Assembly: GCA_013397435.1 (NCBI GenBank)
Contig: VZRG01000007.1
Span: 1,799,576-1,863,575 of the forward strand
Length of the DNA: 64,000 nt
Origin: Erythrocercus mccallii
Taxonomy: Eukaryota; Chordata; Aves; Passeriformes; Dicruridae
Direction: 5' to 3'
In this document: piece after piece, positions 26,240 through 39,898 of the stretch
How the letters are laid out: every line of letters begins with the position of its first letter
Numbering within the stretch: the first letter of the stretch is position 1
The notes under the pieces: generated by a model
What the model saw: the letters and a program-made list of their open reading frames with translations, nothing else
Told to the model about the DNA's origin: nothing
Database searches by the model: none
Position numbers and translations under genes: made by a program

Positions 26240-26650
26240 AGTGGGTTGAGGGTGGGTAAAGGGTTGGGAGGGAATGTAGCCAAGACAGCTGACCCAAACA
26301 GAGGGATATTCCATCATAAATGACATCATGCTCAGCAACGGCAGCCCAGAGAAAGGACATGGAAGGGGTAAACATCTGTATTCCCAAGTAACTATTCAGC
26401 ATACTGAACCCAGTTTCCTAGGCTGGACATCTTCCTGCTGATGGGAAATAGTGAATTAATTCCTCTTTTTGCTTTGCTTGTGTGTGCAGATTTTTCTGTT
26501 CTATTAAACTGTCATGATCACAGTACAGGAGTGTTTTCACAGTCCTTACATTTTTCTCCACTTCTAGCAGAAGGGGGAAGTAAGAAAAGGGCATAGTGGG
26601 TGCACACAGCACAATCTCCAACCAACCTTCAGTTTTACACTGCAACTTTT
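26240..26650 (+). mobile_element. 5'-truncated, degraded solo LTR, same family as the 40.7-kb copy, opposite orientation
   Basis: The stretch matches the reverse complement of the LTR at 40729-41317 in order: agacagctgacccaaac, a ggatattcc block, a catgctcagca block, then gctttgcttgtgtgtgc and ctattaaactgtc (26501-26513). The polyadenylation signal ATTAAA is at 26503-26508. The TATA box seen in the other copy is lost here. The left end lacks the usual 5' third of the LTR and the right end fades into diverged sequence, so both limits are approximate. It is antisense to CNTNAP2. Confidence 0.72.
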
Positions 26651-26861
26651 TTTTTTCCTGAGAAAACCTTGTGCTATCAGACATTAGTAATATGATAGTT
26701 ACCTTTTTGGAGGATTAAAGTCAAAATTTAAAAGAAAAAATAGATATTTACATGGAAATTCTCTTAGAATTGGGCTTCATTATAAACTAATTGCACAGCA
26801 GTCAGAATAAACACAAGAAAACTTGAAGAAAGAAACCCACCTAAATTGTGGGAAGCTAAAC

Positions 26862-27258
26862 TGAAGAAACGTACTAACACCAATGTGGTCACATACGTTC
26901 TCCTTTATTCTCTCTAAAATGGCAGGTTATATACTCTTCAATATTGTTTATATTTTCAAACATTCCCTCATTGGCAAACATAAGAACATACAGCAAACAA
27001 AGAATGTAATCAAACATTGTTTACTTTTTTACTTAAGGCGGCTAAGCATTCAAACTAACACCTATACCTATTACTACATAAATGAACTACCTTCTTTCCC
27101 TGCATACCTTAAGACAATTTTTAACTGTGCCACAGCCTTTGTCCTTCACTTGGGTCTGTATCTGGGCCCTTACTCAGGCCTGCACCTGGACCCAGGCTGG
27201 GTTGCCCAACTAATTCAGGAGCACATCATGTCCCTGCTCTCTAAGAAATTCTGCTACA
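26862..27258 (-). mobile_element. Solo LTR with short R region, sense to CNTNAP2
   Basis: Read on the minus strand this 397-bp block runs from TGTAGCAGAATTTC to GTACGTTTCTTCA. A TATA box TATATAACC (26925-26933) lies only about 16 nt before a polyadenylation signal AATAAA (26904-26909). That arrangement and the following CACATTGGTG element resemble the compact LTRs of alpharetrovirus-like and ERVK-type avian elements. A clean target duplication is not visible (flanks ctaaac and aaaact). A 127-codon open frame on the plus strand here is a shadow of the LTR and not a gene. Family naming is inference. Confidence 0.72.
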
Positions 27259-28269
27259 AAAACTAATACCTACTTTAAGACTTTTCTGGAAGTCTGACCA
27301 TAAAACAGGGCAGAATTCTTCCCAAGAAGGGAGCATCCCATCTAGTGAAGGGCCTTCATCATGTCTTATACAATCTACTTTTCTTTGTTCCTTTCCAGAC
27401 CTATTCTTGATAGTCTAAGGCTCTGACCTATGTTGGGTTCATACTCCATTATGGCTCATAGTGCAAATTTAAAGTGATTCATACCACATATTCTCAACAA
27501 GTGAGTCCATGTCCTGTCTGTCAAATTTATACCCTAGGTAGTTAATTTTCAACTTTAACAAGATGAACTAAAAGGGCAGAACATCTAATATATGCAATAT
27601 ATGCTCACATGAACAGGGTAGTATCTCTTCTTAAATCCCCTGCACAAACATATTTTTTTAAAAAATTATCTGTTCACATTGGAAAGCAGATGAGAGGAGG
27701 TATTTGTCATGTCTTAAGTGCCATTTTTTATCATGCTTCAGCAAGAGTCTGGGTACTGTGGGACTTCTCTCTGCTTTTCTGACCAACAGAGGATTCTTAA
27801 AAAATTAGTAGATGATAAGTATATAATTTGGAAAGAGTTTTATTCTGCAACATACTGAAAAGAAAATCACCTTCCCTTTGTCTGTTTCTCATTTTAAGTT
27901 CCTCCTTTTGTATCAGAAGCATTCAACTATATATACAAAATGAACATCAGAATAGTTTTTTCCTGCTTGTCTCTTTCTCAGGCTTTTATGATCACACACC
28001 ATTTGACAGACCACAATACAAATGTCCATGAGGACATAAATGTAAGCAAAATACAGTAAAATAAGTATATCAAACACTGGACTACTACTACCAGAGGAAG
28101 AATGTATCTCTTACAGACTATTGAGAGACTGCAGATCAACAATACCTCATGGATGGCAAGTCTTCATTATCAGGGAACACTCAGGTACCAGTGAAAGAAA
28201 GATTTTTCTGGCTGTGTTTGCTATATGGATGCAAAGATACATGTACATTCTTAAAATATTATGATTTTT

Positions 28270-28600
28270 AAATCATAGAATCATAATGAATTCATTTAGG
28301 ATGGAAACAACCTCTAAGATCATCGGGTTCAGTCATTAACCTAACACTGCTATCTTCACCACTAAACTGTGTCCCTAATCACTACAAATACAGGTCTTTT
28401 AAATCCCTCCAGGGATGATGAATCAAACACTTCCCTGGGCAGCCTGTCCCAGTGCTCTGTAATCTTCTTGGTGAAGAAATTTCTCCTATTATCTGATCTG
28501 AACCTCCCCTGAGGTAATTTCCTCTTAGTCTATCACTTGTTATTTGGGAGAAGAGACCAGCCTTCATCTTGCTAAAGACTCCTTCCAGGTTCTTGCAGAA
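28270..28600 (-). mobile_element. CR1 LINE 3' fragment
   Basis: The plus strand opens with aatcatagaatcataatg, followed by the ctctaagatcatcgggttca block and later acttccctgggcagcctgt and ttcttggtgaagaaattt. These are the reverse complement of the CR1 end of ORF2 and its 3' UTR with the 8-bp terminal repeat. The copy is 5'-truncated with limits uncertain by tens of bases. The 76-codon minus frame here is the remnant of the CR1 C-terminus. Confidence 0.85.
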
Positions 28601-31600
28601 GCCACCTCTCATGGCCTTTTCCCAAAAGAGAGTTTAACTGTGTGCCTAAGTTCCCAAATAGGAGTGACAAAGCCCACCCTGATCAGGTGTTCTCTGTGTC
28701 TCTGTTTCAGCATAGTCACAAACAGATTAAACTGACAAGTGTATTCTGACATAAGCTAATAGTGCAATTTTCCTACGAGTACCTCAGTTCTTACATGCTT
28801 TCCTGCATTAGATGTATATAATTTCTTTTCCTTTGTAAAATCTGTATTACTTTTGGACAGATTCCAAATGACTACACTGGTGTTTCAGTAACAAAATATC
28901 TTACGAGTGTGGATATTGCTATTACCAAAGGACATGCCATAATAAATCTCATATCTCTGATATGACTGGTACTGAGCAGTTAGAAAAGAGGTAATCCTTT
29001 GTATAAATAGGCTTTTTTGATTTCTGATTACACAGTGCGCACAGTTCAAGGATAATGTTATTCTTACAACAAAGGTAAACACCAAATATCTCATGCCTGT
29101 TGAATTGCAATGTGTTATTTTTTGACTTTTTTAATATTTCTCTTTCCTTCTGAGAAATCATAAAAAAATGGCAAGCCAATGATTTCTCATTCATAATATA
29201 GTTGAATTGAATTAGTACTGATTCCAAGAAAAAAACCTCTGAATATTATCAGAATTTCTTTATGCTTTGACACTTCATTCATAAAAATAAAAAGGAATAT
29301 TTTAAAACCAGCTCCTTTTCACTATGCAATACATAATAATATGACAATACACTCAAATTTTAATTTCTACTTGTGAAAAATTTCAATAAACGCTCATTCA
29401 CTTTTTGCGCATGTATTCACCTGGTGAACTTAACAGTGTTTTTAAAGCAGGGGACATTTGCCTCAGTTTTGTGATAATAGAGAGCACAGAAACCTGGTTG
29501 TCCTTTGCTTAGCTCTTTACAGCTCCCTTGCTCCATACCAGAAGCAAAGGGACCCTGGGAGCTCTGTTTCTTTCAAGACACTTTGCCAGAATTTTAGACA
29601 GTAGACACAGCCATGATGTAAATCTAACAGAAGTATGTACTTATCTAATGATAATGATCATCACTCATTCTGTGAAAAATATTCCTTCTGTATACGAAGC
29701 TCTGGGTAACTATGCCCTTTTTACCAAATGTTAGCAAGTATACATTTGCATTTCAAATAAGAATGTGACTTATTTTGCCACATAAATAACAGAAGACATC
29801 AGAAGCTCGTAGGTCCTGCTGAGGAAGCTCATACATCTGTTCAGAACAAAGGTATAAGATACAATACTTAAATGACCATGTTTTCCTACTTAATGTCATA
29901 CATTTTTAAGTTAGATATTATTTATGTACTATACTGCTGTTTCATCTAAGCATAGCATTACATTTGAGTCTATTGGAATCTAGCTGACTAATTAGAAAAT
30001 TATTAAGAAATTTTACAAAATTAGAGTTTTTTGTAAAATCTGAGGGTTAAAATAAAATGGAAAGAACTTGTTCTAGGATAACCACACAAAAAACCACCCC
30101 AAACTGCAAACAGAGCATTCCCTTAAAGCCATATTCAATATAAAGGAATTCTGAAAAACCAAGTAATTTTTGTAAAATAAACACAAAATCTGAGAAAATT
30201 CCTCTAGAGGAATCAGAATGTTTTTCTGCATCATTATTCCATGGCAGAGATGAATTACTAATTCTGTACAGCCTGGGGACAAGAAAAAAAGTACAGGATG
30301 GGAATTGTGATCTGATTTACTAACATATTTTGCTAGCAATGCTAGAAACTACTTTGGATTTTTCAGAGAATACAGAGGTTAATTGCTGAAGTGTTGCTTT
30401 TCTGAACATTATTAGGCGATTTTACGGTGCTTCTGTTCACCTACCTACATCACCAACATAATATTTTAAAAATCTGATTGCACTGAAAAATTACAGTAGA
30501 AAAGTAAGAAAAGTACCAAGGAAGTGCAATAAAACACGTGGAACAGTTTTACTTCTCTGAAACATTTCACATGAATGCTGGATTCCTTCATCCAGAGGAA
30601 GTGCTGAACACTGTGGTCATGCACTAAATGTTTAATTATTGTTATAAGCAAACTGCAGTAAATAGATGTAAAGGGACCAATGACTCTTCAGGTTATCCAA
30701 AACACTACTGAATTTCTGCCGATAGTGCCTCCTGTTACAGAAAATAACTTCATTATGAATTCTAGTCTCTGTCTTTCTGTAGGGCAAATTAATGGGAATT
30801 TTGATTTTCTAAGAAATGCTAAACAACTCCATTCATTAAATTCATAGCTTCTGAGTATAATTATAAAAAAAAAAATGAGGGATATTATTAGATACACAGA
30901 TTCAAGAAAAGAGAAAAGAGAATAAAGTTGCTCCAAATTTGACTTTGTGTCATGAAATTATTGTTCATCAAAAATGAAAACCAACTGATAGTAGTACCAA
31001 ATGAAGTGCATGAGACAGTCAGAGACAAAGAAACAGAATCTCCAAATTATGCAAAAAAAAGGGTATACGCTTTAAATACTTCTTTTAGGAGCACTGTGAT
31101 GGAGTACTAAGAGCTCAATCTTGATTGGCACAGTACTTAACTTTGGTTTGATTTGTTATGTTTCTGTAAGGAAAACCTTAAGAAGGTGAAGAATTAAACT
31201 TCTATCACTTAGCAGTAGCTTATATAAGGCATCCAGCAGTTTTCTTATACACTTCTTTATTTTGAAGAGTTTCAATATTTAAGTTCTACTTTCACCTCTA
31301 TAGTGTGTAGCATTTTCATTATTTTGTGAAATTTTACATGTTGGATCAGTTACCTTGTAGGAGACAAGCGGTCCTTTGGCCTCCTTGAGGAAGAGCTGAT
31401 GGCTCTGAAGAACAAACACCTGGAAGGTACTGCTAATGCATTGGCACTTCTGTGTGGCTGACAGTGACAGTCAGGCAACAATGCAATTAATTGATTCCAT
31501 TTTAATAGCTATGTGACAGTCACTCCTGGGTTCATGGCCAAAGCCTATCACAATGGCCTGTACAGACATGAAAAGCTGTGCTGGTGTCAGCTCAAGTAAC

Positions 31601-31914
31601 AGGGTAAATGAAATTTTGTGAAAAAAAAAAAAAGAGGAGAAACATGACAATGTTACATACAAAGCTTTAAAGGAATGAGAGAAAACACGGAATGTAGACA
31701 CTTCAGAGACATGCAGAAAAAAAATCACAGCACTTCCATAATGCAACTTTATAGATTTCAAACTTTTATGCTGTTAATGTGCAGCTGGTTTTAGAACAAT
31801 CCTGTTGAACATTAAACTGCATCAGTATTACTATTGTTCCTACTTTGATGGTTTCTCTTGTGAAGTAAATAACTATAGGTAACAAATGCAGGTCACTACA
31901 GTAAAGCCTTATAC

Positions 31915-31939
31915 AAAAAAAAAAAAAAAAAAAAAAAAA
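31915..31939 (+). repeat. A25 homopolymer
   Basis: A run of 25 adenines. No obvious processed gene copy precedes it, so it is treated as a simple repeat. Confidence 0.9.
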
Positions 31940-34900
31940 GCTTTTCTAGTAATCTGGGCATCCTGGTAGGATATATAGGCCATAACCCTGGTAATCCTTT
32001 AATCTGTGACCCACAAGACTCAGAAAAGCAAATGTTGCCTGATTATCGCAACAATATGGAGAAATTATCTTTAGTTAAGCAGCAAGAGAGTCAGCATAAT
32101 CCTGCTGTAAAACTGAAAACGTTTAAGAACACTTTTTCAATGCAAAGTTCCCCGAATTGATTCCTAAATGCTGACAACTCTTCATGTGACTGTGTGAAAT
32201 GGCCCACATTAACTCCCCAAAGTGTTTAAAACAAGTTATGTGCAATACTTACAGTAAAGTTTATAGGCACAGAGAACTTTGAAAAACCTTTTCTTTTAAA
32301 TCTAGAAAGACTAAGAAATTTAAGGTTAGGCATGTAAACTCTGACAGCAGCATCACTGTCCTCATCATACAACAAGACAGGAAGATTAGATCTTGGTATG
32401 CTAGTCTTCATGCTGGAAGGGAGGGCCTAGACAGCATGACCAAAAAAAAAAAAAAAATACTCCTCCTTCACATTATGGAGTTTTGGAAGAGAATTCTAAT
32501 AAGTACACCATGCAAATTTCAATGAAATAAATGGGATGTAGAAATGTTCTTATGTCCCTACTGCTGTGAAAGACACGAAGCTGACAAATAAGGGCAGCCA
32601 AGAACTGAAAGGTCCACCTGTCTCTCTCACACACTAGCAAAGAATGCAAAAAAGCTTGACTATTTCCAGCCCCAGAAACTTTACAGAACTGAGCGCTGGA
32701 CACCAGCATGGCAACCCAGCCCTCTCTCAGTTCATCCCTGCATTTCTGTACTACCAGTGCTAATATACCTCTGGGAATCATTTGATCTCACATTGAGAAA
32801 CAAGAGCATGTACTGGGATAATGTGAATTGTAAATTTAGTTTTGAGACTAAACAACAAATGGCCAGCTTGGTTTTCTTCTGTTTATTTTAAACTTGTAGC
32901 TCCACAGGTTTATATGGCTTCAATATGACATACACTAATTGTTAATATGTTTTCATTATGACATTATTGCTACATATTTTAAGCTTTCAAGCACTAAGCA
33001 AGTAAAACATATTTCTCTTTCTGTATCATTCTAGAGTATTTCTTATTGACAAATTACCAGATTGATTTAAAGGTCTTATTCCAATTACTGTACTGATTCC
33101 TTTGCTTTATTTTTGATAATGTGTTTATCCTGGGGTCATGACTTCTTTTCCTTTTTTTTTCTTTTATGAGATCTAAGTTGTAGTCGTCAAGTAGCAGACT
33201 AAAATATCACATTCTGCTCTGAAACATTTGGGCAGTTTCTTTTGGATTGCAAATGCCCTCAGAGCTTTGAGGGGGTTTGTGTGTTGCTAAGTGTATCCTG
33301 AACAAACAAGTAGTCACAAAAGCTGGTCACTATTTTTTAAAAGGAAATAATACACCACTGTAAATGTTCAAAATTGAATAAACTTTGGGTTTTTTTCTTT
33401 TCAAATCAGTATACTGTCCCCGATGTAAATGGTCATAACTTGTTTTACTGTGAAGCTTAAAATCAAAAGGTTATTTCCTCAGAAAATGCCAGCTTCTTTC
33501 TTCACCTCATATCTTATCCATCACGAGGAAAAAAAAAAGATTTGCAATGTTAACAGTCAAAAATTAATAATGGATATTAATGTCAGCTTTATTTTTTTAT
33601 CCATAAAAAGTCTAACTAAATTTTTCAGGTTTGATTAAATAAAGCATATAAATCCAGGATTTGAGAAATAAGATTCAGAAACTTTAATAGTGACTTTTTT
33701 CTTATAATATTCAATATAATGTAGAGTAAGGTGTTGAAACAACATCTAAACAAAGCTGATTTACTGTTAAAATTGGAAACTTGGAGAAAAGCCTACACTT
33801 GAAATCTTTAAAGACAACAGAAGTCCAGGTCACTTTATACTATAAAGTTGTTCACAAAAGTATTAAAAATCTTGAGAGGAAAGAGGCTGAAATAAATCTA
33901 AGTGGAAAATCAGTACGCTGGATGAATATCATGTCTTACAAAGAGAAGGAGCTGGAGACTAAAAATCAATGGATCTGAAGAGAGAGATCAGAAATTGGGA
34001 CTACTTGATGGACAAGATCATGAAGGACTCACATCACTATTCTTTTTAGAACCTAGCATTTAATGTGAATGCTGGAGGGAAAAGGAAGAAATAAAGAACA
34101 ATTTTTATTTTAAAACTATGCATTCATCTTCTCTGGGTCTAACTTCTGCCTTATCCTCAGGGGCTGCGTTATCCCCACTGGTTGTATAATTTTGACCCTT
34201 AACTGGGTATAGACTATATGGTCACATATACTACAAAAGTTCTCTAAAAACAGAATAGTCCTCAGGTACAGCAGGCTTATCATGAGTCTCTTCTGATAGT
34301 CTCTGAACATAAATTTCAGTATTAAATTCTTGAGAGTCAATGTGGTTTACAGTCAGATAATACTGATTGCATAGGCAAGTAATTCTTGAGTTCAGAAAAC
34401 TGAGTCGAGAAAAAAGTAATTCCAGAAAGCAGAGAGAAACGGACTGATACAGTTTGAAACAGATCATACAAAGAAAATAATTATGATACATTCTATGCCA
34501 ACATTCTTACACAGCTGAATTGTATAAGCTCTACTCTTGAGCTGTGAAAAGCAGGAGAAAACATATATAAAGCTATAAAAAATGAACTATTGCAATTTTC
34601 TATAAATGTCCTGAGTAATTTTGTTTGTGATTTTAAATACTATATTTTTGTTCAGCTGTCAGTTTTACTATTTACAGTTTTACTATTGTTCTCCTAAAGT
34701 TAAAGCAAATGGCACCTCAGTAAGAACAAGGAAAATTTCTTTGAAAGATATTATGGCACAAATTTAAAAGTATTTTGTTATTACTGGATTTAGCATGGAT
34801 GGATGCAAATTTTGCAGCAGAATGTTTTTCAGCAGAACCTGATGATTTGCTGATTCTTTGACTTTAAAACTGTCAGTAGAAAAATGTAGAAAATTCAAAG

Positions 34901-37900
34901 ATAAATTGCATCAAAAGCTGTTTGTAAAATTTGTGACAACTAGACAAGAAAATTTCTTATTTTACAGAAAAAGATTATTAACTGTTGAGATATTTTACTT
35001 TCTTTTACAAACGAAACTTGGTCATGCTAAATATTTTCAACTTTCAAGATGCAAGAAAGTAAAACAAGTTTAAAAAATGTGTATTAAATTTCTAGTTGGC
35101 CTTTTTTCCACACCTGAGTAGCAAACTTTTCCAAATTATCAGAATTTATTAGGAAAGGAAAACAACTTTCAGCCTGTCATAATTTGGAGAGGTGCTTTTC
35201 CAAGGTTCAATGGGATTTGAATTACTCAAAGTATTTTTCCTTCAGCTCAAACTAATGATTCTACTAGAGACATAGAAACTTGAACACCCAAATACAAGAA
35301 TAATACCTGCTTTATCCATTTACTAACATAAATAAAACTCAAAGTACATGGAAAATATATTTGAGATCTCTCTTGGGTGAAATAACCTGGGGGTATGTGC
35401 TTGCCTAGCTTGATAAAGTTCCTCTCTACAGCTGGATTTAATAGAAGGAAGAGGTTGGTTTATTCACAAAAAGTATTTAATGTCTGCATTATGACAGAAG
35501 ATCAATCGCGCAAATTCCCCTACTTCATCTGTGGAAAATGCAGTGCTACAAAGGGAGATTTCATTCACCATGTCTGCAGCTATCCTAAGATCCTAAGATG
35601 CAGCTGTCAGACCTAGAGTCAGAATTAAGGTGGAATAGTGCAAAATTAAAGGTTTTCAGTAGAATTGCCACATAACTCAGAGTTGTGTTTGATTTGAAGT
35701 CTTGTCTGCACATAATGCATTAAAATGGTGTAAGCATTTAATCATCACTGACAGAAAGCCTTTGGTGGGATGCCAGCAGGTCTTATTAAAAGTGTGCAGT
35801 GGAAAAAACTTCCAACAGACTTCTTTTCCCTTTGTTAGCTCCAGAATTTACTTCAAATTGTAGAAATCTCCAGCAATGTGTAAGACATGGTACTACCTTC
35901 TTTCAGCTTTCAAATTGGATGATTTCTACCATGACCTAGTTTACGCTTACAGAGGCATAGTCAGTGTCTGGGCAATTATCCTGCCAGCTTTCCTCCCAAA
36001 ACAATGTTGTATACAATTAATACATTAGAATTAATTACATTAGAACTAACGATGACAAAAGTCTCCCCATGAGGCTGCTACAAATAATCATATTCCTAAA
36101 TTTATGTAAGTCCTTTGTTGAGCTTTGAATGGGGTGAAACTCTGTCAATTGAGTTTGAAATTTATCATATATCCAGAACCTGACATTTCCAAAAATTATC
36201 CACTGTCCCATATCCATATTATAGGAAGAATTTAAATGGTACTGCGGTACAAAACCACTGATTATGTAAATAAGTCAACTGAAATCACTCTAACATTTTT
36301 CCACAAGTGAGGACTTCTAGGCAATTAACTTTTACTCACAAGCTGGACACAAATTCATTACCTAAATGTATGAAAAGGACTGTGCATTTCTGCAGTTATT
36401 GAAAATTCAGAAAAAATCCTGAATCTTCCCTTGTTTTTCACCGTGTACTTATGAAAAATCAGTCAAGGAAGGACTGGAATCAGGAGACTATACACAATTA
36501 AATTGATGAGACAGAAGTCATAGCAGAGACTTTTTGAGAAAATAACTAAAAATGGAAGCAAGAGAAAAATTAGGTCAGTGAGAGAAAGGTTGCAATGATA
36601 AACAGCTGAAACACAAGATTTACTAGGTTCCTTTTGACTCTCCTGGAACAACAGTCAATAAAAGGGCAGTACTGAAGATGTTTATTAGAACTGTTGCCTC
36701 AGATTAAAAACCATTTACTGTAAGACATAAGCTCAACAGACTTTTCTCATAGCACACTATTGCCAACATCTTCTACCACAGACACAGAAATGCCCTCCCC
36801 AACTTGAAGACAATGAAGAATTACCTTCTCTGGCCCATACATGTTTACTGAAAGTTTTCTTCTCTTTACTGATTCATTACCACTTAACAAAATACCCTTA
36901 GTCTGACTCACTGTAAACAAAGCTAATTACCAAAACAAATCACTACAAAAACAGCATCACCAGTCTTGCATAAAGGTTTGGTACAAAACCTGCAGTTCTT
37001 CCTAATAATTTTATAGGGCTTTTTTTTCAATAAGGAAATTATAGACCTTCCAAGGATTTTTTTTTTATAGCTGCAGATTTAGAAAGCCAGTTTCTCAAGT
37101 TCTTCAATTTATTTAAGACCAAGAGGACAATTAAATACATATGGTGTATTAGAAAAAAGTCATAAAGAACATGCCCCTATTAAAAGAATTAAATTTCAAT
37201 TACCTTTTCAATTTGCAAACATAAAGATAGAAACCTTACTATGCAAGAAAATTTCCAGAGGATTTGTAGGATCAAATCCTATCCCATAAGCTGTTTATTA
37301 TTTTTTTATATTCATTATTTATTATTAAGATATTCATTATTTTTTAACAGTAATCCACATGAAACTTTAAAATTCTGCCTGATAAAATCTGAGGAATATA
37401 CAGAATTCGAAGTATAAAAAATATTTTTCTCATTTTTGGATTGACTTCTATGATTTTTAAAATTCCTACAGCTTTCTTCATTATTTAAAGATATATTTTT
37501 AATTATAGAATTGATACAGAATAGAATTATAGAATGTGAAGAGCTTGGTTTTCTAAGTTTCTAGATAGTATAGGAATGGTAGCTGCTTTAAGTATCTGAA
37601 ATAGGTATACCTGCACATTATTACAGTTCATATAACATAACTTTATGTTCTTTTTAATGAATGTAGATCTCAGAATTCAAGTTGCCATGAAAATATAAAA
37701 ACTATACCCACATTTGAATGTGAATTTTCACTTTTTGCTTATGGTTGCCATTTTGGCTTGTACCTTGTAATTGTTTGACTGAACACTTGTGATACGTTAA
37801 AACAGAATTTCAAACTGATGTACGTAAACTTATGAATGTATCTAAGGTTTTCCAGCAGTATTTAACCAGTCCCACCATGAATTCCTAAAGGATAGTCAAA

Positions 37901-39053
37901 TTCTAAATGCCCCATGAATTCCTAATCTTTAAAAGACAGCTAAATGTCTTTTTCTCACATTTCTACATCCATTTTACTATTATTATATAAGAAAGAGAGG
38001 GCTCTATAAAGACTTTAATAATCTCTGATGCACAGTGGCATTTCTAAAAAAATCACAACTATTGTTGTTTAAAGCATTGTCCTTCACCTCAATCTGCACC
38101 AAGTACAAGTATATACTTAGTAACTGAACTCTCTAAGCCTTTTCTATTCAATAAGCAATTTAGGAAGCCATCTAAATATCCAGATGAAACCATACACAAA
38201 AATACTCCAACTTGAACTGTATTCAAGAGAAAAAAATTCCATTGTTTTACTGTACAGACAGAACAAAACCAGAAATGCCCCAGCATCATGGAGCCTAAAA
38301 TATTGTGTCAAATTTTTTAATAAAAATATCTGAGTAGAGCTAACATTTTTCCATACACATTTCATGGAACACTTCCTCTGCCATTGTGAATTAATAACTT
38401 CCCAATAAAGCCTTAGAAACACTTCAACTAAAAGAAAAGCAGCAAAGAATACAATCTCAGAAAGCTTATGAGACATTTGATGCCCTCACAACAGAAGCCC
38501 TTGCATGTTGCTTAGTTAAGGCAAATATTTATTTATTTTAGTATAATTCACTGATAAACCCCAGAAGTTTGTTTGTTTTCTTATGGGCTTTTAACAAAAG
38601 AGAATGATTGGATTGGACAGATGTCAGCAGGACACTGCAGGTAGCTTCATCTCATTCTCCAGTTAGCTGCACCTGCAGAAGAGGCTGGACAGAAAGGTAA
38701 AGGTTCCTTCTTTGGATTGGAATACCATCAATAGAGTTGAAGGTAAGGAAAGGGTTGGCAAGGCACTGTCTCAGGGTGGAAGCGCTGTTGGGAAATTTAT
38801 GCTGCTCCAGGGAGGACTAAGAATTTAAGAGCACTTCTAAAATATTTGTTCACCAACAGAATCAATATGAGAAACCCATAGGATAAAGAGGAAGTTCTGG
38901 TCTCATCCCAGAGCTGGGATGACACTGGCTCTGTCTCCTGGTGGCCCTGCCACCTGCACTGCAGAGAGCTGTTCTCCAGGGTGGGGCTCTGAGACCTGGG
39001 TCATAGCTTCTCATGCAGAACTCTGGGCAAAACAAAACATAACAGTGCAGTTG

Positions 39054-39116
39054 TGTTCTGTTCTGCTCTGTTCTATTCTGTTCCCTTCTCTTCTATTCCA
39101 TTCTATTCCATTCCCT
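39054..39116 (+). repeat. Pentanucleotide repeat of the TTCTR / ATTCC type
   Basis: A pyrimidine-rich imperfect array of 5-base units (ttctg, ttcta, ttcca), about 63 bp. It lies about 200 bp upstream of a CR1 tail. Such arrays often grow from the ATTCT end of avian CR1 copies. Confidence 0.8.
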
Positions 39117-39304
39117 GTGCTCACCATGAGTCGAATAACAATGCTCATATTTGAAATGCCAGTGGTCTCTGAAAGACATATAACACAAAGGTTACTACTA
39201 GAAATAGGGTTTCATTTTATTTTTCTGACTCTGTTTCAGAGACAACGCTCACAAGCATTAACAGTGTTCACGTGCAGCCAGGAGCAGCACAATGCATTCT
39301 TCAG

Positions 39305-39475
39305 TTTAGCTTTAAAAAGCACCCCCTGCAGTCTGGCGAGGGCAATCAACAGAGTCACAGTGTTTAAGAGGCATTTGAATAATGTCTTTAATACTATAAG
39401 TTTTGGTCAACCCTGAATTGGTCAAGCAATTGTACTACTGTAAATCCCTCTTCCAACTATATTCTTTTGTTCTTT
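39305..39475 (+). mobile_element. CR1 LINE 3' fragment
   Basis: The segment with gtttaagaggcatttgaataa, then ttttggtcaaccctgaattg and gtcaagcaattgtactactg, and finally cctcttccaacta and a tattctttt end matches the 3' end of an avian CR1 subfamily with an ATTCT-type terminus, in plus orientation. The start is approximate. The 165-codon frame that ends inside it is not a gene. Confidence 0.68.
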
Positions 39476-39867
39476 TGAAAGGCAATAGCAGCAGTGAGTG
39501 AAAGGTAAGGGGACCCTTATTGGCCACTAGAGAAGGGCCACACAGTATCACCTTTATGAGATGGAAAAACTTGAACTTCTTCTCTGTTTTAAAGGATTCA
39601 GGGAGAAGCAGGCACCACAGTGACCTAACTCTCCCAAGATATGCTCATAAAGATGAGAGTTCAACTTTGAAACAGGTCTTTGTCTAGAAACATAACTCTC
39701 TATAGGGATATGCTATATGTAAACACCAAGGCTCATTTTAACCTTATAGAAGTATTACTATGAAGAGTTAATTTTTTTCCTCTTAGGAATGTTGACTCTT
39801 TGAAATGTGCACAAACCTTTGTCAGAGAGGAAAGAATTTACTCACAGTAAGACTCCACTTGCCATGC

Positions 39868-39898
39868 CTAAAATAAAACAAAACAAAACAAAACAACC
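39868..39898 (+). repeat. AAAAC simple repeat
   Basis: Units aaaac / aaaat repeated about six times within intron 4. Confidence 0.8.

Noticed and set aside
26883..27266. 127-codon plus-strand open frame
   Set aside because: It coincides with the antisense strand of an LTR.
38919..39416. 165-codon plus-strand open frame
   Set aside because: It runs through a pentanucleotide repeat and ends in a CR1 tail, so it is a chance frame.
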